A stretch of DNA of 64,000 nucleotides from contig CAMEIX010000003.1 in the NCBI GenBank assembly GCA_945919075.1, positions 114,682 to 178,681 of the forward strand, read 5' to 3'. The notes beneath the pieces are model-generated. The model was not told where the DNA came from, searched no databases, and saw nothing but the letters and a program-made list of their open reading frames with translations. Positions 14,818 to 23,972 of the stretch are shown piece after piece. The position numbers were made by a program, and so were the translations under genes. The stretch is from an uncultured Lachnospiraceae bacterium. GTDB lineage: Bacteria; Bacillota; Clostridia; Lachnospirales; Lachnospiraceae. How positions within the stretch are numbered: the stretch's first letter is position 1; each line of letters opens with the position of its first letter.

Positions 14818-14846
14818 TTGACTTTTATTTATTTAGTTAGTAATAT
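14818..14846 (+). promoter_or_regulatory. Putative promoter of HPr-like gene
   Basis: TTGACT, 17-bp spacer, TAATAT, followed by a strong AAGGAGG ribosome site before the ATG at 14886. Confidence 0.55.
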
Positions 14847-14885
14847 GGTAACAGAGGGTATGAACCATTTCAAGGAGGTAAAACT

Positions 14886-15116
14886 ATGAAAACAGTACAG
14901 ATTTCATTAAATTCAATTGACAAAGTAAAATCTTTTGTAAACGATGTAACCAAGTTTGATTATGACTTTGATTTAGTTTCCGGCAGATACGTAATCGACG
15001 CTAAGTCCATTATGGGTATCTTCAGCCTTGACCTTTCCAAGCCTATCGACTTGAACATCCATGTAGAAGACAACGTTGATGACGTTATGGCTGCATTGAA
15101 GCCTTACTTAATCTAA
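14886..15116 (+). CDS. HPr-like protein without the active-site histidine
   Basis: 76 residues. The second half, VIDAKSIMGIFSLDLSKPIDLNIHVEDNVDDVMAALKPYL, clearly matches the HPr fold including the Ser46 region (KSIMG). The N-terminal GLHARPA segment that holds the phosphorylated His15 is replaced by LNSIDKV, and the only His lies in the last third. It therefore cannot act as a normal PTS phosphocarrier; it may be regulatory or structural. Strong promoter, ribosome site and terminator suggest high expression as a single gene between divergent mtaB and convergent thiI. Confidence 0.8.
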   Translation: MKTVQISLNSIDKVKSFVNDVTKFDYDFDLVSGRYVIDAKSIMGIFSLDLSKPIDLNIHVEDNVDDVMAALKPYLI

Positions 15117-15149
15117 TTTCATTAGATTTGCAACGTAACAGTGAAAATC

Positions 15150-15184
15150 AGAACACCTGTGGTTTACCGCAGGTGTTCTTTTTT
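15150..15184 (+). terminator. Terminator of HPr-like gene
   Basis: AGAACACCTG / CAGGTGTTCT perfect 10-bp stem with a 10-nt loop, then a T-run. It ends 5 bp before the convergent thiI stop and may also slow thiI transcripts. Confidence 0.85.
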
Positions 15185-15188
15185 CGTG

Positions 15189-16376
15189 CTATTCATTATC
15201 ACTTACAATCAAAAGTTCATCGGTTTCAATTGCTGTCTTTACCAGTTCGTCAATCTTTTCCGTCAGATTTCCTTCGTGTCTGCGGATTACCTTGAGGCTC
15301 GGCTTGGTAACCGGATGCTTTGCCACGAAAATGGTACAGCAGTCTTCATACGGCAGGATGGAGGTTTCGTATGTACCGATTTTCTCGGAAATTTCTACGA
15401 TATCCTGCTTATCAAATGCAATGAGCGGCCGGTAAACCGGCATGGAACAGACATCATTGGTTGCCATTAAGCTGTGCATGGTCTGGCTTGCTACCTGCCC
15501 GATGCTCTCCCCGGTTACAAGACCCAGGCACTCGGTTTCTTCTGCAATGGCTTCTGCGATCCGCATCATATAACGGCGCATAATAATGGTCAGTTCTTCA
15601 TGGGGGCACTTCTCATATATATAAAGCTGAATATCGGTAAAATTAATGATATGAAGGTATACCGGTCCTGCGTAACGGGATACGATTTTTGCCAGGTCGA
15701 TTACCTTCTGCTTTGCTCTTTCACTGGTGTAAGGAGGCGCATTAAAATAAACCGCATCAATTTTAACCCCTCGTTTGGCTATCATATAACCGGCTACCGG
15801 AGAGTCGATACCGCCGGATAACAGCAGCATCGCCTTTCCGCCTGTTCCCACAGGCATGCCTCCGGGTCCCGGAATGATTTCGGAATAAATATAAATCTTT
15901 TCGCGGACTTCCACATTTAACATAATGTCCGGCTTATGCACATCCACATGCATTTCAGGATATGCGTTCAAAATAGCTTCTCCCAGGTCCATATTGATCT
16001 GCATGGATTCCTTGGGATAATTCTTTCTTGCCCTTCTCGCCTGTACCTTAAAGGTTTTGTTTTTATCCGGATATACGCTGTCAATAAAAGAAATCACATC
16101 CTCGCAAAGTTTTTCAAATCCTTCATCTTCCACATAAACAACGGGGCAGATGGCGGAAATACCAAAAACTCTCTTCAAATGTTCCACGGTTTCTTCAAAG
16201 TCAAATTCGGAAAGTGCATCCACGTAAATACGTCCCTGGGTTTTCCTTACCTGAAATTCGCCCTCACATTTCTTCAGCGCGTATTTAATCTGCGTTGCAA
16301 GCGCATCCTCAAACAGATATCTGTTCTTTCCTTTTACACCGATTTCGGCATATTTTATCAAAAATGCTTTATACAT
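15189..16376 (-). CDS. thiI: tRNA 4-thiouridine synthetase ThiI
   Basis: 395 residues. An N-terminal ferredoxin-like/THUMP region (about 1-165) precedes the adenylating PP-loop LLLSGGIDSPVAGYMIAKRG (about 183-202). GESIGQVASQTMHSL and DVCSMPVYRPL follow. There is no C-terminal rhodanese domain, the common short form in Firmicutes. It activates U8 of tRNA and inserts sulfur, and can also supply sulfur for thiamine. The sulfur donor is probably the cysteine desulfurase encoded 15 bp upstream. Confidence 0.95.
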   Translation of the reverse strand: MYKAFLIKYAEIGVKGKNRYLFEDALATQIKYALKKCEGEFQVRKTQGRIYVDALSEFDFEETVEHLKRVFGISAICPVVYVEDEGFEKLCEDVISFIDSVYPDKNKTFKVQARRARKNYPKESMQINMDLGEAILNAYPEMHVDVHKPDIMLNVEVREKIYIYSEIIPGPGGMPVGTGGKAMLLLSGGIDSPVAGYMIAKRGVKIDAVYFNAPPYTSERAKQKVIDLAKIVSRYAGPVYLHIINFTDIQLYIYEKCPHEELTIIMRRYMMRIAEAIAEETECLGLVTGESIGQVASQTMHSLMATNDVCSMPVYRPLIAFDKQDIVEISEKIGTYETSILPYEDCCTIFVAKHPVTKPSLKVIRRHEGNLTEKIDELVKTAIETDELLIVSDNE

Positions 16377-16391
16377 ATTTAACCCTTTCTG

Positions 16392-17552
16392 TCAGTGCCT
16401 TGTATACTTTCGCAACATGGGAATCATATCATACATTGTCTGCAATGTATAGTCTATTTCTTCCTTCGTGGTGTATACGGACATACTCATACGAATAGTG
16501 GAATCTAAATATTCCTTCTCCAAACCGATGCCCCTTAGTGTAGCAGAGCCCGAAACGGCAGGTTTATTGCTTGCACAGGCACTTCCGGAGGAAACAAAAA
16601 TTCCTTTATCCTCCAGAGCATGCAGCATAACCTCGCTTCTGATTCCCTTCACGGAAAGGCTCACAATGTGGGGAGCCCCCTTTTCCCCTTCGGGGTTATT
16701 GAGCTTCACATCTTCCATCTTCATAAGGCCGTCGCAGAGATATTTCTTCAGACTGTAGAGTTTTCTTGTATCTTCTGCAAGATTCGTATAAAGAATCTCT
16801 GCCGCTCTCGCCATGCCGGCAATTCCGGGTACATTTTCGGTACCGGAACGCATATTCTTCTGCTGTCCGCCGCCGTAAATGATATTGTGAATCTTCACCT
16901 TTTCGCCTACATACAGAAAACCCACACCCTTGGGGCCATGAATCTTGTGACCGCTGACACTTAACAGATCGATGCCCATCCGCTTCGGCATAATACGGAA
17001 TTTTCCAAATCCTTGCACTGCATCCACGTGAAATAAAGTAGCCGGATTCATGGATTTAATAATACGGGCTGCCTCTTCAATGGGTTGTACGGAGCCGATT
17101 TCGTTATTCGTATGCATAATGGAAACCAGAATGGTATCTTTTCGCATTGCATTCTTTAACTCTTCCAAAGAAATGCATCCGTCACTTCCAACTGACAGGT
17201 ATGTCACTTCAAATCCCTGATCCTCTAAATAGTGCATGGTCTGCAGAATTGCAGGGTGCTCAATTTTGGTGGTAATCAGGTGTTTTCCTGCACGGTAATT
17301 TGCCATTGCCACACCGATAAGCGCCAGATTATCGGATTCGGTACCGCCGGATGTAAATATCAGTTCTCTGTCCGAAACCTTCATAATTCTGGCCAGTGTC
17401 TCCTTCGCATAGCGCAGGTACTTTTCGGCCTGAACCCCTTTCAAATGGAGACTGGAAGGGTTTCCGTAATCTTCACACATGATTTTTGACATAAGCTCGG
17501 CAACTTCCGGGAAGGTCCTCGTAGTGGCCGAGTTATCCAAATAAATTTCCAT
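16392..17552 (-). CDS. Cysteine desulfurase paired with ThiI
   Basis: 386 residues, PLP-dependent class V aminotransferase fold. Visible are MEIYLDNSATTRTF, the PLP-binding lysine in SVSGHKIHGPKGVGFL (about 203), the histidine-rich HTNNEIGSVQ, and the catalytic cysteine loop VSSGSACASNKPAVSG (about 325). It takes sulfur from cysteine as a persulfide for transfer. The 15-bp spacing to thiI makes it the likely thiI-dedicated enzyme (NifZ type). The start at 17552 follows AAAGGAGAATACC; an upstream frame to 17600 lacks a better site. Confidence 0.93.
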   Translation of the reverse strand: MEIYLDNSATTRTFPEVAELMSKIMCEDYGNPSSLHLKGVQAEKYLRYAKETLARIMKVSDRELIFTSGGTESDNLALIGVAMANYRAGKHLITTKIEHPAILQTMHYLEDQGFEVTYLSVGSDGCISLEELKNAMRKDTILVSIMHTNNEIGSVQPIEEAARIIKSMNPATLFHVDAVQGFGKFRIMPKRMGIDLLSVSGHKIHGPKGVGFLYVGEKVKIHNIIYGGGQQKNMRSGTENVPGIAGMARAAEILYTNLAEDTRKLYSLKKYLCDGLMKMEDVKLNNPEGEKGAPHIVSLSVKGIRSEVMLHALEDKGIFVSSGSACASNKPAVSGSATLRGIGLEKEYLDSTIRMSMSVYTTKEEIDYTLQTMYDMIPMLRKYTRH

Positions 17553-17646
17553 GGTATTCTCCTTTTTCTTGTTCCGCCCCTTGAGGGTAAGAACCTGCAA
17601 TCCCCAAAAGGGCGCAACTTTCTCTTCTTTTCTTTAATATATGCGG

Positions 17647-18387
17647 CTATTTTTCCAACTGATACATAATCCAGGCCATCACGGTAAAGCCTGCGGTCTC
17701 TGTTCGAAGAATTCTTTTTCCCAGGGTAATGGCCTCTATACCGTTTTGCATGGCCAGTTCTATCTCCTTCTCGTCGAAACCGCCCTCCGGTCCGATAAAT
17801 ACGGCGATATCCGCATTTTCGGGAAGATTTTCCATCCTCTCCCTGGTCCTGTCCATGCCTTCCGCCAGTTCGTAAGGAATGAGCTTCACTTCCATGGAAG
17901 AGGCTTCCTCCACGGCTTTCCAAAAGGAAATTGGTTCCCGGACCGTGGGAATGATGCGACGTTTGCTCTGTTTGGCGGCAGCTTCTGCAATGGCCTGCCA
18001 GCGCTCTGTCTTCTGCTTCGCCTTTTTGGCATCCAGTTTCACTACGGCACGCTTCGTCTCCACGGGAATAATCTCATAAACTCCCAATTCCACGGCCTTC
18101 TGGATGATTAATTCCATTTTATCGGCCTTCGGCAGACCCTGATACAGATGCACCCGGGAAGGCAGCTCCAGCCCGTCTTCCTTCACAAAACGTAGTTCTA
18201 AAACCACCCTGTCTTCCTCAAAGGCGGCAATGCCGCAACGGTATTCCTTTCCGTCCACGCCATTGCTGACCGCAACTTCTTCCCCCACCTTCATACGCAG
18301 GACATTTTTAATATGATTCACATCGCCGCCCATAATTATGACAGTTTTGTCATTAATTTGGGACGGTTCCACAAAAAAACGAAACAT
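17647..18387 (-). CDS. rsmE: 16S rRNA m3U1498 methyltransferase RsmE
   Basis: 246 residues. An N-terminal PUA-like domain (MFRFFVEPSQINDKTVIIMGGDVNHIKNVLRMK) is followed by a SPOUT domain with IGPEGGFDEKEIELA and LGKRILRTETAGFTVMAWIMYQL, the knotted SAM site. AAAGGAG lies before the ATG at 18387. Part of the minus-strand mfd-prmA-rsmE series, 40 bp behind prmA. Confidence 0.95.
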   Translation of the reverse strand: MFRFFVEPSQINDKTVIIMGGDVNHIKNVLRMKVGEEVAVSNGVDGKEYRCGIAAFEEDRVVLELRFVKEDGLELPSRVHLYQGLPKADKMELIIQKAVELGVYEIIPVETKRAVVKLDAKKAKQKTERWQAIAEAAAKQSKRRIIPTVREPISFWKAVEEASSMEVKLIPYELAEGMDRTRERMENLPENADIAVFIGPEGGFDEKEIELAMQNGIEAITLGKRILRTETAGFTVMAWIMYQLEK

Positions 18388-18427
18388 GTTTTCTCCTTTG
18401 TGCCTGTAATTCAAGGCAATCCCACAC

Positions 18428-19417
18428 TTACTCGGGCTTTCTTGCGGTCACACTGACCCATTCTCCCTGATAGGTTACTTTCAGAACTTCCAGTCCTGCT
18501 TTCTTAACTGCCTCCACCACAGTCTGTTCCTTATCATCGATAATACCGGAGGTAATATAGATTCCGCCGGGCTTTAACTGATGGATAATCACCGGGGTGA
18601 GAGGCACCAGAACATCTGCCAGAATATTAGCCACCACAATATCATAGCAACCATAACCCACTCTGTCCTGAATCGCCTTATCCGTGATAATGTTCCCAAT
18701 CATCATTTCAAATTGGGCAGGATCGATGCCGTTGCTCTCACAGTTCTCGCGGACTGCTTCTACCGCACAGATATCCAGATCGGTACCCACAGCACTCTTT
18801 GCACCGAACATCAGGGACAAAATAGCCAGAATACCGCTGCCGGTTCCCACATCCAAAAGCTTTGTCTCGTTTGTAATATACTTTCGCAGCTGACGGATGC
18901 AAAGCTGGGTAGTTTCATGCATCCCGGTTCCGAATGCGGTTCCCGGATCAATATGCAGTACCATTTTGTCACTATCCTCCGCTTTTACATCCTCCCAGGA
19001 GGGAATGACAAGAATGTCATCAATGTAGAACTGGTGAAAATACTGTTTCCAGTTATTAATCCAGTCAATATCCTCGGTTTCGTCCACTTTTACGCTTCCT
19101 TCCCCGATATCCATAAACATCCGGATATTTTCCAGTTCTTCCTCCACCATTTTCAAAATAGCATCCGCATCCGTTTTTTCCCCGTTCAAAAGAAGACTTC
19201 CATCCTCTGTTTCTTCCACAAAGAAGCTAAGATAGGCAATCCCGTCGTCCTCCGGGCAGTCGGGCAGGATGTCCACAAACATCTGCTCCTTCTCCAATGC
19301 CGTCAAGGGAACCTTGTCCTCAATCTGAGCCCCTTCCAGTCCCAGATCATAGAGGCTCGATATGATAATATCCTCTGCTTCGGTTATGGTTTTAATTTGA
19401 AATTTTGTCCATTTCAT
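18428..19417 (-). CDS. prmA: Ribosomal protein L11 methyltransferase PrmA
   Basis: 329 residues. The N-terminal substrate-recognition domain is followed by SAM motif LLDVGTGSGILAILSLMFGAKSAVGTD (about 190-215) and VANILADVLVPL. It trimethylates lysines and the N-terminus of L11. GGAGGAACGATC precedes the ATG, which lies inside the last 26 bp of mfd. The N-terminal half has an extended acidic stretch (about 45-110) with no recognised role. Confidence 0.93.
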   Translation of the reverse strand: MKWTKFQIKTITEAEDIIISSLYDLGLEGAQIEDKVPLTALEKEQMFVDILPDCPEDDGIAYLSFFVEETEDGSLLLNGEKTDADAILKMVEEELENIRMFMDIGEGSVKVDETEDIDWINNWKQYFHQFYIDDILVIPSWEDVKAEDSDKMVLHIDPGTAFGTGMHETTQLCIRQLRKYITNETKLLDVGTGSGILAILSLMFGAKSAVGTDLDICAVEAVRENCESNGIDPAQFEMMIGNIITDKAIQDRVGYGCYDIVVANILADVLVPLTPVIIHQLKPGGIYITSGIIDDKEQTVVEAVKKAGLEVLKVTYQGEWVSVTARKPE

Positions 19418-22400
19418 GATCGTTCCTCCAAATTTCTGACATTTCTGTCAATAATTTTTCCGTATCACCCAGTAAAAGCTCTGCATCCTTTTCCACCAGC
19501 CCGGTCTTTGTATATTTCCAGGTAAAGAATGGGGTTCCGTAAGCGGTAAAGAGCAGATTATCCTTATGTTTTTTCAAAAATTCCGGAATTTTTACAGGAT
19601 CAATAGGGGCATCCGACTTAAAGGTAAGCAGGATGCGCTCATTTTTTCCTTTAATCTCCGTCAGGTACAGCGAATGTGCCTTTACGCGGATTAAGGCAAT
19701 CCGCAAAAGGTTATCCACGGATTTCGGAATGCTTCCGAAACGGTCCAAAAGTTCATCCTTCATATCGTCCCGTTCTTTTTCGTTTTCAATGCCTGCAATC
19801 CGTTTATAAATATCCAGTTTCTGGGTCTCATTCATAATATACTCCGGTGGAATAAATGCGTCCACATCCAAATCCACAGCGGTGGCAAAATCTTCCACAG
19901 TGGAAATGCCTTTTAATTTTTTCACCGCCTCATTGAGCATCTTGCAGTATAGATCGTAGCCCACGGCCTCCATATGACCATGCTGCATTTTCCCCAGCAG
20001 ATTGCCCGCTCCTCGAATCTCCAAATCCCGCATGGCAATCTTAAAACCGCTTCCCAGATCCGTAAATTCCTTAATGGCTGCCAGTCGCTTCTCCGCCTCT
20101 TCCTTTAACATCTTATCTCTGCGGTACATAAGGAAGGCATAAGCAGTCCGGTTGGAACGGCCCACGCGGCCGCGAAGCTGATAAAGCTGGGAAAGTCCCA
20201 TATTATCGGAATCATGAATAATAATGGTATTGACATTCGAGATGTCCAGTCCGGTCTCAATAATGGTGGTGGACACCAGAACATCCACTTCGCCGTTAAT
20301 GAAATCGTACATAATGCGTTCCAGTTCCTGCTCCTTCATCTGTCCGTGGGCAAAAGCCACGGTTGCCTCCGGAACCAGATTTCCGATTGCAGCAGCGATA
20401 TCCGCAATATTATTCACACGGTTGTACACATAATAAACCTGACCGCCCCTTGCCATTTCACGGACAATGGCTTCCCGCACCATTTCCTCATTGTACTCCA
20501 TGACATAGGTCTGAATCGGCAGACGGTCCTCCGGAGCCTCTTCTAAGACGCTCATATCCCGGATACCGACTAAACTCATGTGCAGGGTTCTGGGAATGGG
20601 GGTAGCCGTCAATGTCAGTACATCCACATTTTCCTTTAGTTTTTTAATCTTTTCTTTGTGGCTGACACCAAAGCGCTGTTCCTCATCGATAATAAGCAGT
20701 CCCAGGTCCTTAAACACCACATCCCCGGATAGAATTCTGTGGGTACCGATTACAATATCCACCATTCCTTTTTTCAGGCCCTCCACGGTTTTCTTCTGCT
20801 CTGCAGCAGAGCGGAAGCGGCTCATCAGCTCCACTTTGACCGGGAAATCCTTCATACGCTGCACAAAGGTATTGTAATGCTGCTGGGCTAAAATGGTGGT
20901 GGGTACCAGATAAGCCACCTGCTTTCCTTCCTGTACTGCCTTAAAAGCTGCGCGAATGGCAATCTCTGTTTTTCCGAAGCCCACATCCCCACAAATCAGA
21001 CGGTCCATGATTTTGCTGCTTTCCATATCCGCCTTGGTATCCCGGATAGCAGCCAGCTGGTCCTCCGTCTCCTCGTAGGGAAACATTTCCTCAAATTCCT
21101 TCTGCCAGACCGTATCCTCTCCGTAACGGAAGCCTTCTGCCTGCTGCCTGAGTGCGTAAAGCTCCACCAGATCTTTGGCAACCCCTTCCACTGCCGTACG
21201 CACCTTGGTCTTGGTTCTGTTCCATTCCTGGGTTCCCAGCTTACTTAATTTCGGTGTCTTGGCATCCGCGGAAGCGTATTTCTGGATCACATCCAGACCG
21301 GTCGCGGAAATATAGAGTTTGCCTCCGTCCCGGTATTCTATCTTTAAGTAGTCCTTGACTACTTTTTCCACTTCTACTTTCTCAATTCCACAGTATCTGC
21401 CCAGTCCGTGACTTTCGTGAACCACATAGTCTCCCACCTTTAATTCGGAGAAATCCTTGATTTTCTGGCCTTCATACTGTTTTTTCTTCTTTTTCTTTTT
21501 GCTTGCGGCACCAAAAATATCGGTCTCCGAAATCACCACAAATTTAATCATGGGATATTCAAAGCCCTTCGCCACATGCCCATAGCAGGTCAGCACTTCC
21601 CCTGCCTGCACTTCTCTTTCAGGATTTGCCGTAAAAACAGCACTTAGTCCTTCATCCCTTAAATCACCGGCCAGTCGCTCCGCCCTGGTCCGGGAGCCGG
21701 AAAGCAGAAGCACCCGGTAGCCGTTCTTCTTGTATTGTTTTAAGTCCTTCACCAAAAGTTCAAAACTATTGTTATAGCTGGCCACACTTTTTGCCGGTAT
21801 ATCAAACTGCTTTTCACCGCTTAAGAAAGTTTTCTTCAAATGCAGTGCAGAGAGAGTGACAAAGTTTTTCTTTGCAAGAATGGCTCCTATCCTTTCCCTG
21901 CCGTAAAGCACATCCATCTGCCCCGGCAGGATATAGCCCTTTTCTGCACGGTGGCTCATGCTTTCACGAAATTCCAGTTCTACCGCCTCTGCGTGTTCCT
22001 CTATACGCAGAGGTTCATCCAGAAAAATAATCTGTTTTTCCGGTAAGAGATTCAGAAGACTGTCTAATTCCTCTTCCTCATAAAAATAACGGATATACCC
22101 CTCTAAAATAGAGCGGTTCTGAAATTCCAAAACCTGTTCCTTTAATTCCTTAATCTGCTTGGAAATGCGGTGTGCCTCTTCCGTCTGGAACTTGCTTCTA
22201 AAAAGTTCCTCCTGTTTTTGGGCCTCTTTTTCAATATGAGTAATCCCATTACGGCACATTTTGTCCGTCAATACGAATTCTCCGGCCGGAAAAATCCGAA
22301 TTCCCTCCAGCTGTTCAATAGACCTCTGACTTAAGATGTCAAAGCTGCGGATGGACTCCACCTCATCGCCCCAAAGCTCGATTCGATAAGGATTTTCCTC

Positions 22401-22949
22401 CGTCAGGTCATATACATCAATAATCCCGCCCCGGATGGAAAACTGACCGGGACTCTCCACCTGATAGGTCTTCTCATAGCCCATATTCACCAGTTTTCTG
22501 GCAATGCTGCTTTCCTCAATGGTGCCGTGTTTCTTTATGGAAATGGTGTCTCGCTCAAGATCCCATTTCACCTGGGGCGTCATCAGAGCCGCAAAGGTAG
22601 TTATCAGCGTAAACGGGCGTTTCTCCGCAATTCTTCGAAGTACCTTCACACGTTCCGTAGTCAGCTTATTCCCGTGAATATCTGCCTGAAAGAAAATCAG
22701 GTCCTTCGCAGGATATATCATGACATTTCTGTCATAAAATTTATATTCTTCGTAGATTTCTCTAACTTTTAAATCACTGTAAGTAACGATGACTTTACAG
22801 GGAAAGCCATCGCTTAAACCGAATACCATATGCAGTTTCTGGGATTCCACGAGACCGCTTAGGGAAACAGACTGTTTCTTTTTCAAAATACAGTCCCGCA
22901 TTTCCTCAAAATCCGCCAGTTCATGGAGGGGCTCTAATAATGCCTGCAT
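19392..22949 (-). CDS. mfd: Transcription-repair coupling factor Mfd
   Basis: 1185 residues, full length. UvrB-homology modules occupy the first third (GLSDGFPCKVIV, ESPGQFSIRGGIIDVYDL). Next come a CarD-like RNA-polymerase interaction domain (LKVGDYVVHESHGLGRYCGIEKV, near 510) and the RecG-type translocase (GDVGFGKTEIAIRAAF, LLIIDEEQRFGV, TATPIPRTLHMS, GRVGRSNRTAYAFLMY). A C-terminal TRCF domain follows. It removes stalled RNA polymerase and recruits UvrA. A run of seven lysines (AASKKKKKKKQYEG) precedes the CarD-like domain and may be a flexible linker. Confidence 0.97.
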   Translation of the reverse strand: MQALLEPLHELADFEEMRDCILKKKQSVSLSGLVESQKLHMVFGLSDGFPCKVIVTYSDLKVREIYEEYKFYDRNVMIYPAKDLIFFQADIHGNKLTTERVKVLRRIAEKRPFTLITTFAALMTPQVKWDLERDTISIKKHGTIEESSIARKLVNMGYEKTYQVESPGQFSIRGGIIDVYDLTEENPYRIELWGDEVESIRSFDILSQRSIEQLEGIRIFPAGEFVLTDKMCRNGITHIEKEAQKQEELFRSKFQTEEAHRISKQIKELKEQVLEFQNRSILEGYIRYFYEEEELDSLLNLLPEKQIIFLDEPLRIEEHAEAVELEFRESMSHRAEKGYILPGQMDVLYGRERIGAILAKKNFVTLSALHLKKTFLSGEKQFDIPAKSVASYNNSFELLVKDLKQYKKNGYRVLLLSGSRTRAERLAGDLRDEGLSAVFTANPEREVQAGEVLTCYGHVAKGFEYPMIKFVVISETDIFGAASKKKKKKKQYEGQKIKDFSELKVGDYVVHESHGLGRYCGIEKVEVEKVVKDYLKIEYRDGGKLYISATGLDVIQKYASADAKTPKLSKLGTQEWNRTKTKVRTAVEGVAKDLVELYALRQQAEGFRYGEDTVWQKEFEEMFPYEETEDQLAAIRDTKADMESSKIMDRLICGDVGFGKTEIAIRAAFKAVQEGKQVAYLVPTTILAQQHYNTFVQRMKDFPVKVELMSRFRSAAEQKKTVEGLKKGMVDIVIGTHRILSGDVVFKDLGLLIIDEEQRFGVSHKEKIKKLKENVDVLTLTATPIPRTLHMSLVGIRDMSVLEEAPEDRLPIQTYVMEYNEEMVREAIVREMARGGQVYYVYNRVNNIADIAAAIGNLVPEATVAFAHGQMKEQELERIMYDFINGEVDVLVSTTIIETGLDISNVNTIIIHDSDNMGLSQLYQLRGRVGRSNRTAYAFLMYRRDKMLKEEAEKRLAAIKEFTDLGSGFKIAMRDLEIRGAGNLLGKMQHGHMEAVGYDLYCKMLNEAVKKLKGISTVEDFATAVDLDVDAFIPPEYIMNETQKLDIYKRIAGIENEKERDDMKDELLDRFGSIPKSVDNLLRIALIRVKAHSLYLTEIKGKNERILLTFKSDAPIDPVKIPEFLKKHKDNLLFTAYGTPFFTWKYTKTGLVEKDAELLLGDTEKLLTEMSEIWRNDHEMDKISN

Positions 22950-22988
22950 GAATTACCTCTTACTACGACCACCCGGCCGTTATAAATT

Positions 22989-23558
22989 CTATTGCTTACC
23001 GTTAAATTTGTTCATGGCCGCTTCCACACCGTCTGCCATAATGGAGCGGACTGCTTCTGCGCCATCTTTTCTTGCCCGGTCCATCAGCTTTCTCTCTTCT
23101 GTGGAGTAGTGTCCCAGGACATAGTCTGCCAGATCAAAACCTGCCGGCTTTTCTCCCACACCCATCTTCACACGCATAAATTCATCATGTCCCAGATGGG
23201 CAATAATATTTTTGAGACCGTTGTGACCGCCGGCACTGCCCTTTTTACGAATACGCAGTTTTCCCGGTGGAAGGCTGATATCATCACTGACGACAATCAG
23301 ATTTTCCTTTTCGTCTATTTTATAGTAATCCAGAATTTGCCGGACACTCTCACCGCTTAAATTCATATAGGTCTGGGGCTTAGCCAGAATCACTTTTTCA
23401 CCGCCGATATAGCCTTTTCCTATTACAGCCTTATGCTTATGCTCGAGCATCACGATTTTTTCTTCTTCTGCTAATGTTTCTATGACTTCAAAGCCGATAT
23501 TATGCCTCGTATTCTGATATTCCCTTCCGGGATTTCCAAGTCCAACAATAAGATACAT
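22989..23558 (-). CDS. pth: Peptidyl-tRNA hydrolase
   Basis: 189 residues. MYLIVGLGNPGREYQNTRHNIGF carries the catalytic His (about 20). KPQTYMNLSGESV, SDDISLPPGKLRIRKKGSAGGHNGLKNI and GVGEKPAGFDLADYVLGHYS are the family blocks. It releases peptides from prematurely dropped tRNA. The start at 23558 follows GGAGG by 8 nt. Located between spoVG and mfd, as in many Firmicutes. Confidence 0.96.
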   Translation of the reverse strand: MYLIVGLGNPGREYQNTRHNIGFEVIETLAEEEKIVMLEHKHKAVIGKGYIGGEKVILAKPQTYMNLSGESVRQILDYYKIDEKENLIVVSDDISLPPGKLRIRKKGSAGGHNGLKNIIAHLGHDEFMRVKMGVGEKPAGFDLADYVLGHYSTEERKLMDRARKDGAEAVRSIMADGVEAAMNKFNGKQ

Positions 23559-23654
23559 GTCCACGACCTCCATATCTTATTAGTATAGCATTTTCCCGTC
23601 AAATCTTGCAACCACCTTTTGGCGGGCAGAAAAATAGGCTTTTAAAAGGCAGAA

Positions 23655-23684
23655 AAGGCGGCCAACTTTAACAGTCGGCCGCCT
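23655..23684 (-). terminator. Terminator of spoVG
   Basis: GAGGCGGCCGAC / GTTGGCCGCCTT strong GC stem with a short loop, then TTTTCTGCCTTTT on the minus strand, 12 bp behind the spoVG stop. Confidence 0.8.
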
Positions 23685-23695
23685 CTCCATAAAAA

Positions 23696-23947
23696 CTATG
23701 CTTTCTCGTAATTCTCCAAAATGATTTTCTGAATTGCATCTCTTGTTTCCGAATTGATAGGATGTGCAATATCCCGGTATTCACCGTCCGTCGCTTTTTT
23801 GCTCGGCATCGCAATGAACAATCCCTTTTCTCCCTCAATCACCTTAATGTCATGTACCACAAATTCATCATCTATGGTAATGGATACAATCGCCTTCATT
23901 TTGCCTTCTTTTGTGATCTTGCGAACACGTACATCCGTAATCTGCAT
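23696..23947 (-). CDS. spoVG: Septation/regulatory protein SpoVG
   Basis: 83 residues: [51 protein letters not shown] then [16 protein letters not shown], the complete SpoVG core. The protein is short, missing the extended tail of Bacillus SpoVG. SpoVG binds nucleic acids and affects septation, capsule and sporulation genes. GGGGGG lies before the ATG. It lies 25 bp behind glgD but has its own terminator. Confidence 0.95.
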   Translation of the reverse strand: MQITDVRVRKITKEGKMKAIVSITIDDEFVVHDIKVIEGEKGLFIAMPSKKATDGEYRDIAHPINSETRDAIQKIILENYEKA

Positions 23948-23972
23948 TGGTATAACCCCCCTTTGGCATACA

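Noticed and set aside
18581..19525. 314-codon open frame on the plus strand
   Set aside because: Antisense to prmA and the end of mfd, which are clearly conserved; no ribosome site and low-complexity His/Phe-rich product.
21478..21510. Frameshift in mfd at the lysine run
   Set aside because: The A-rich codons give seven lysines, yet the frame continues intact through all helicase motifs.
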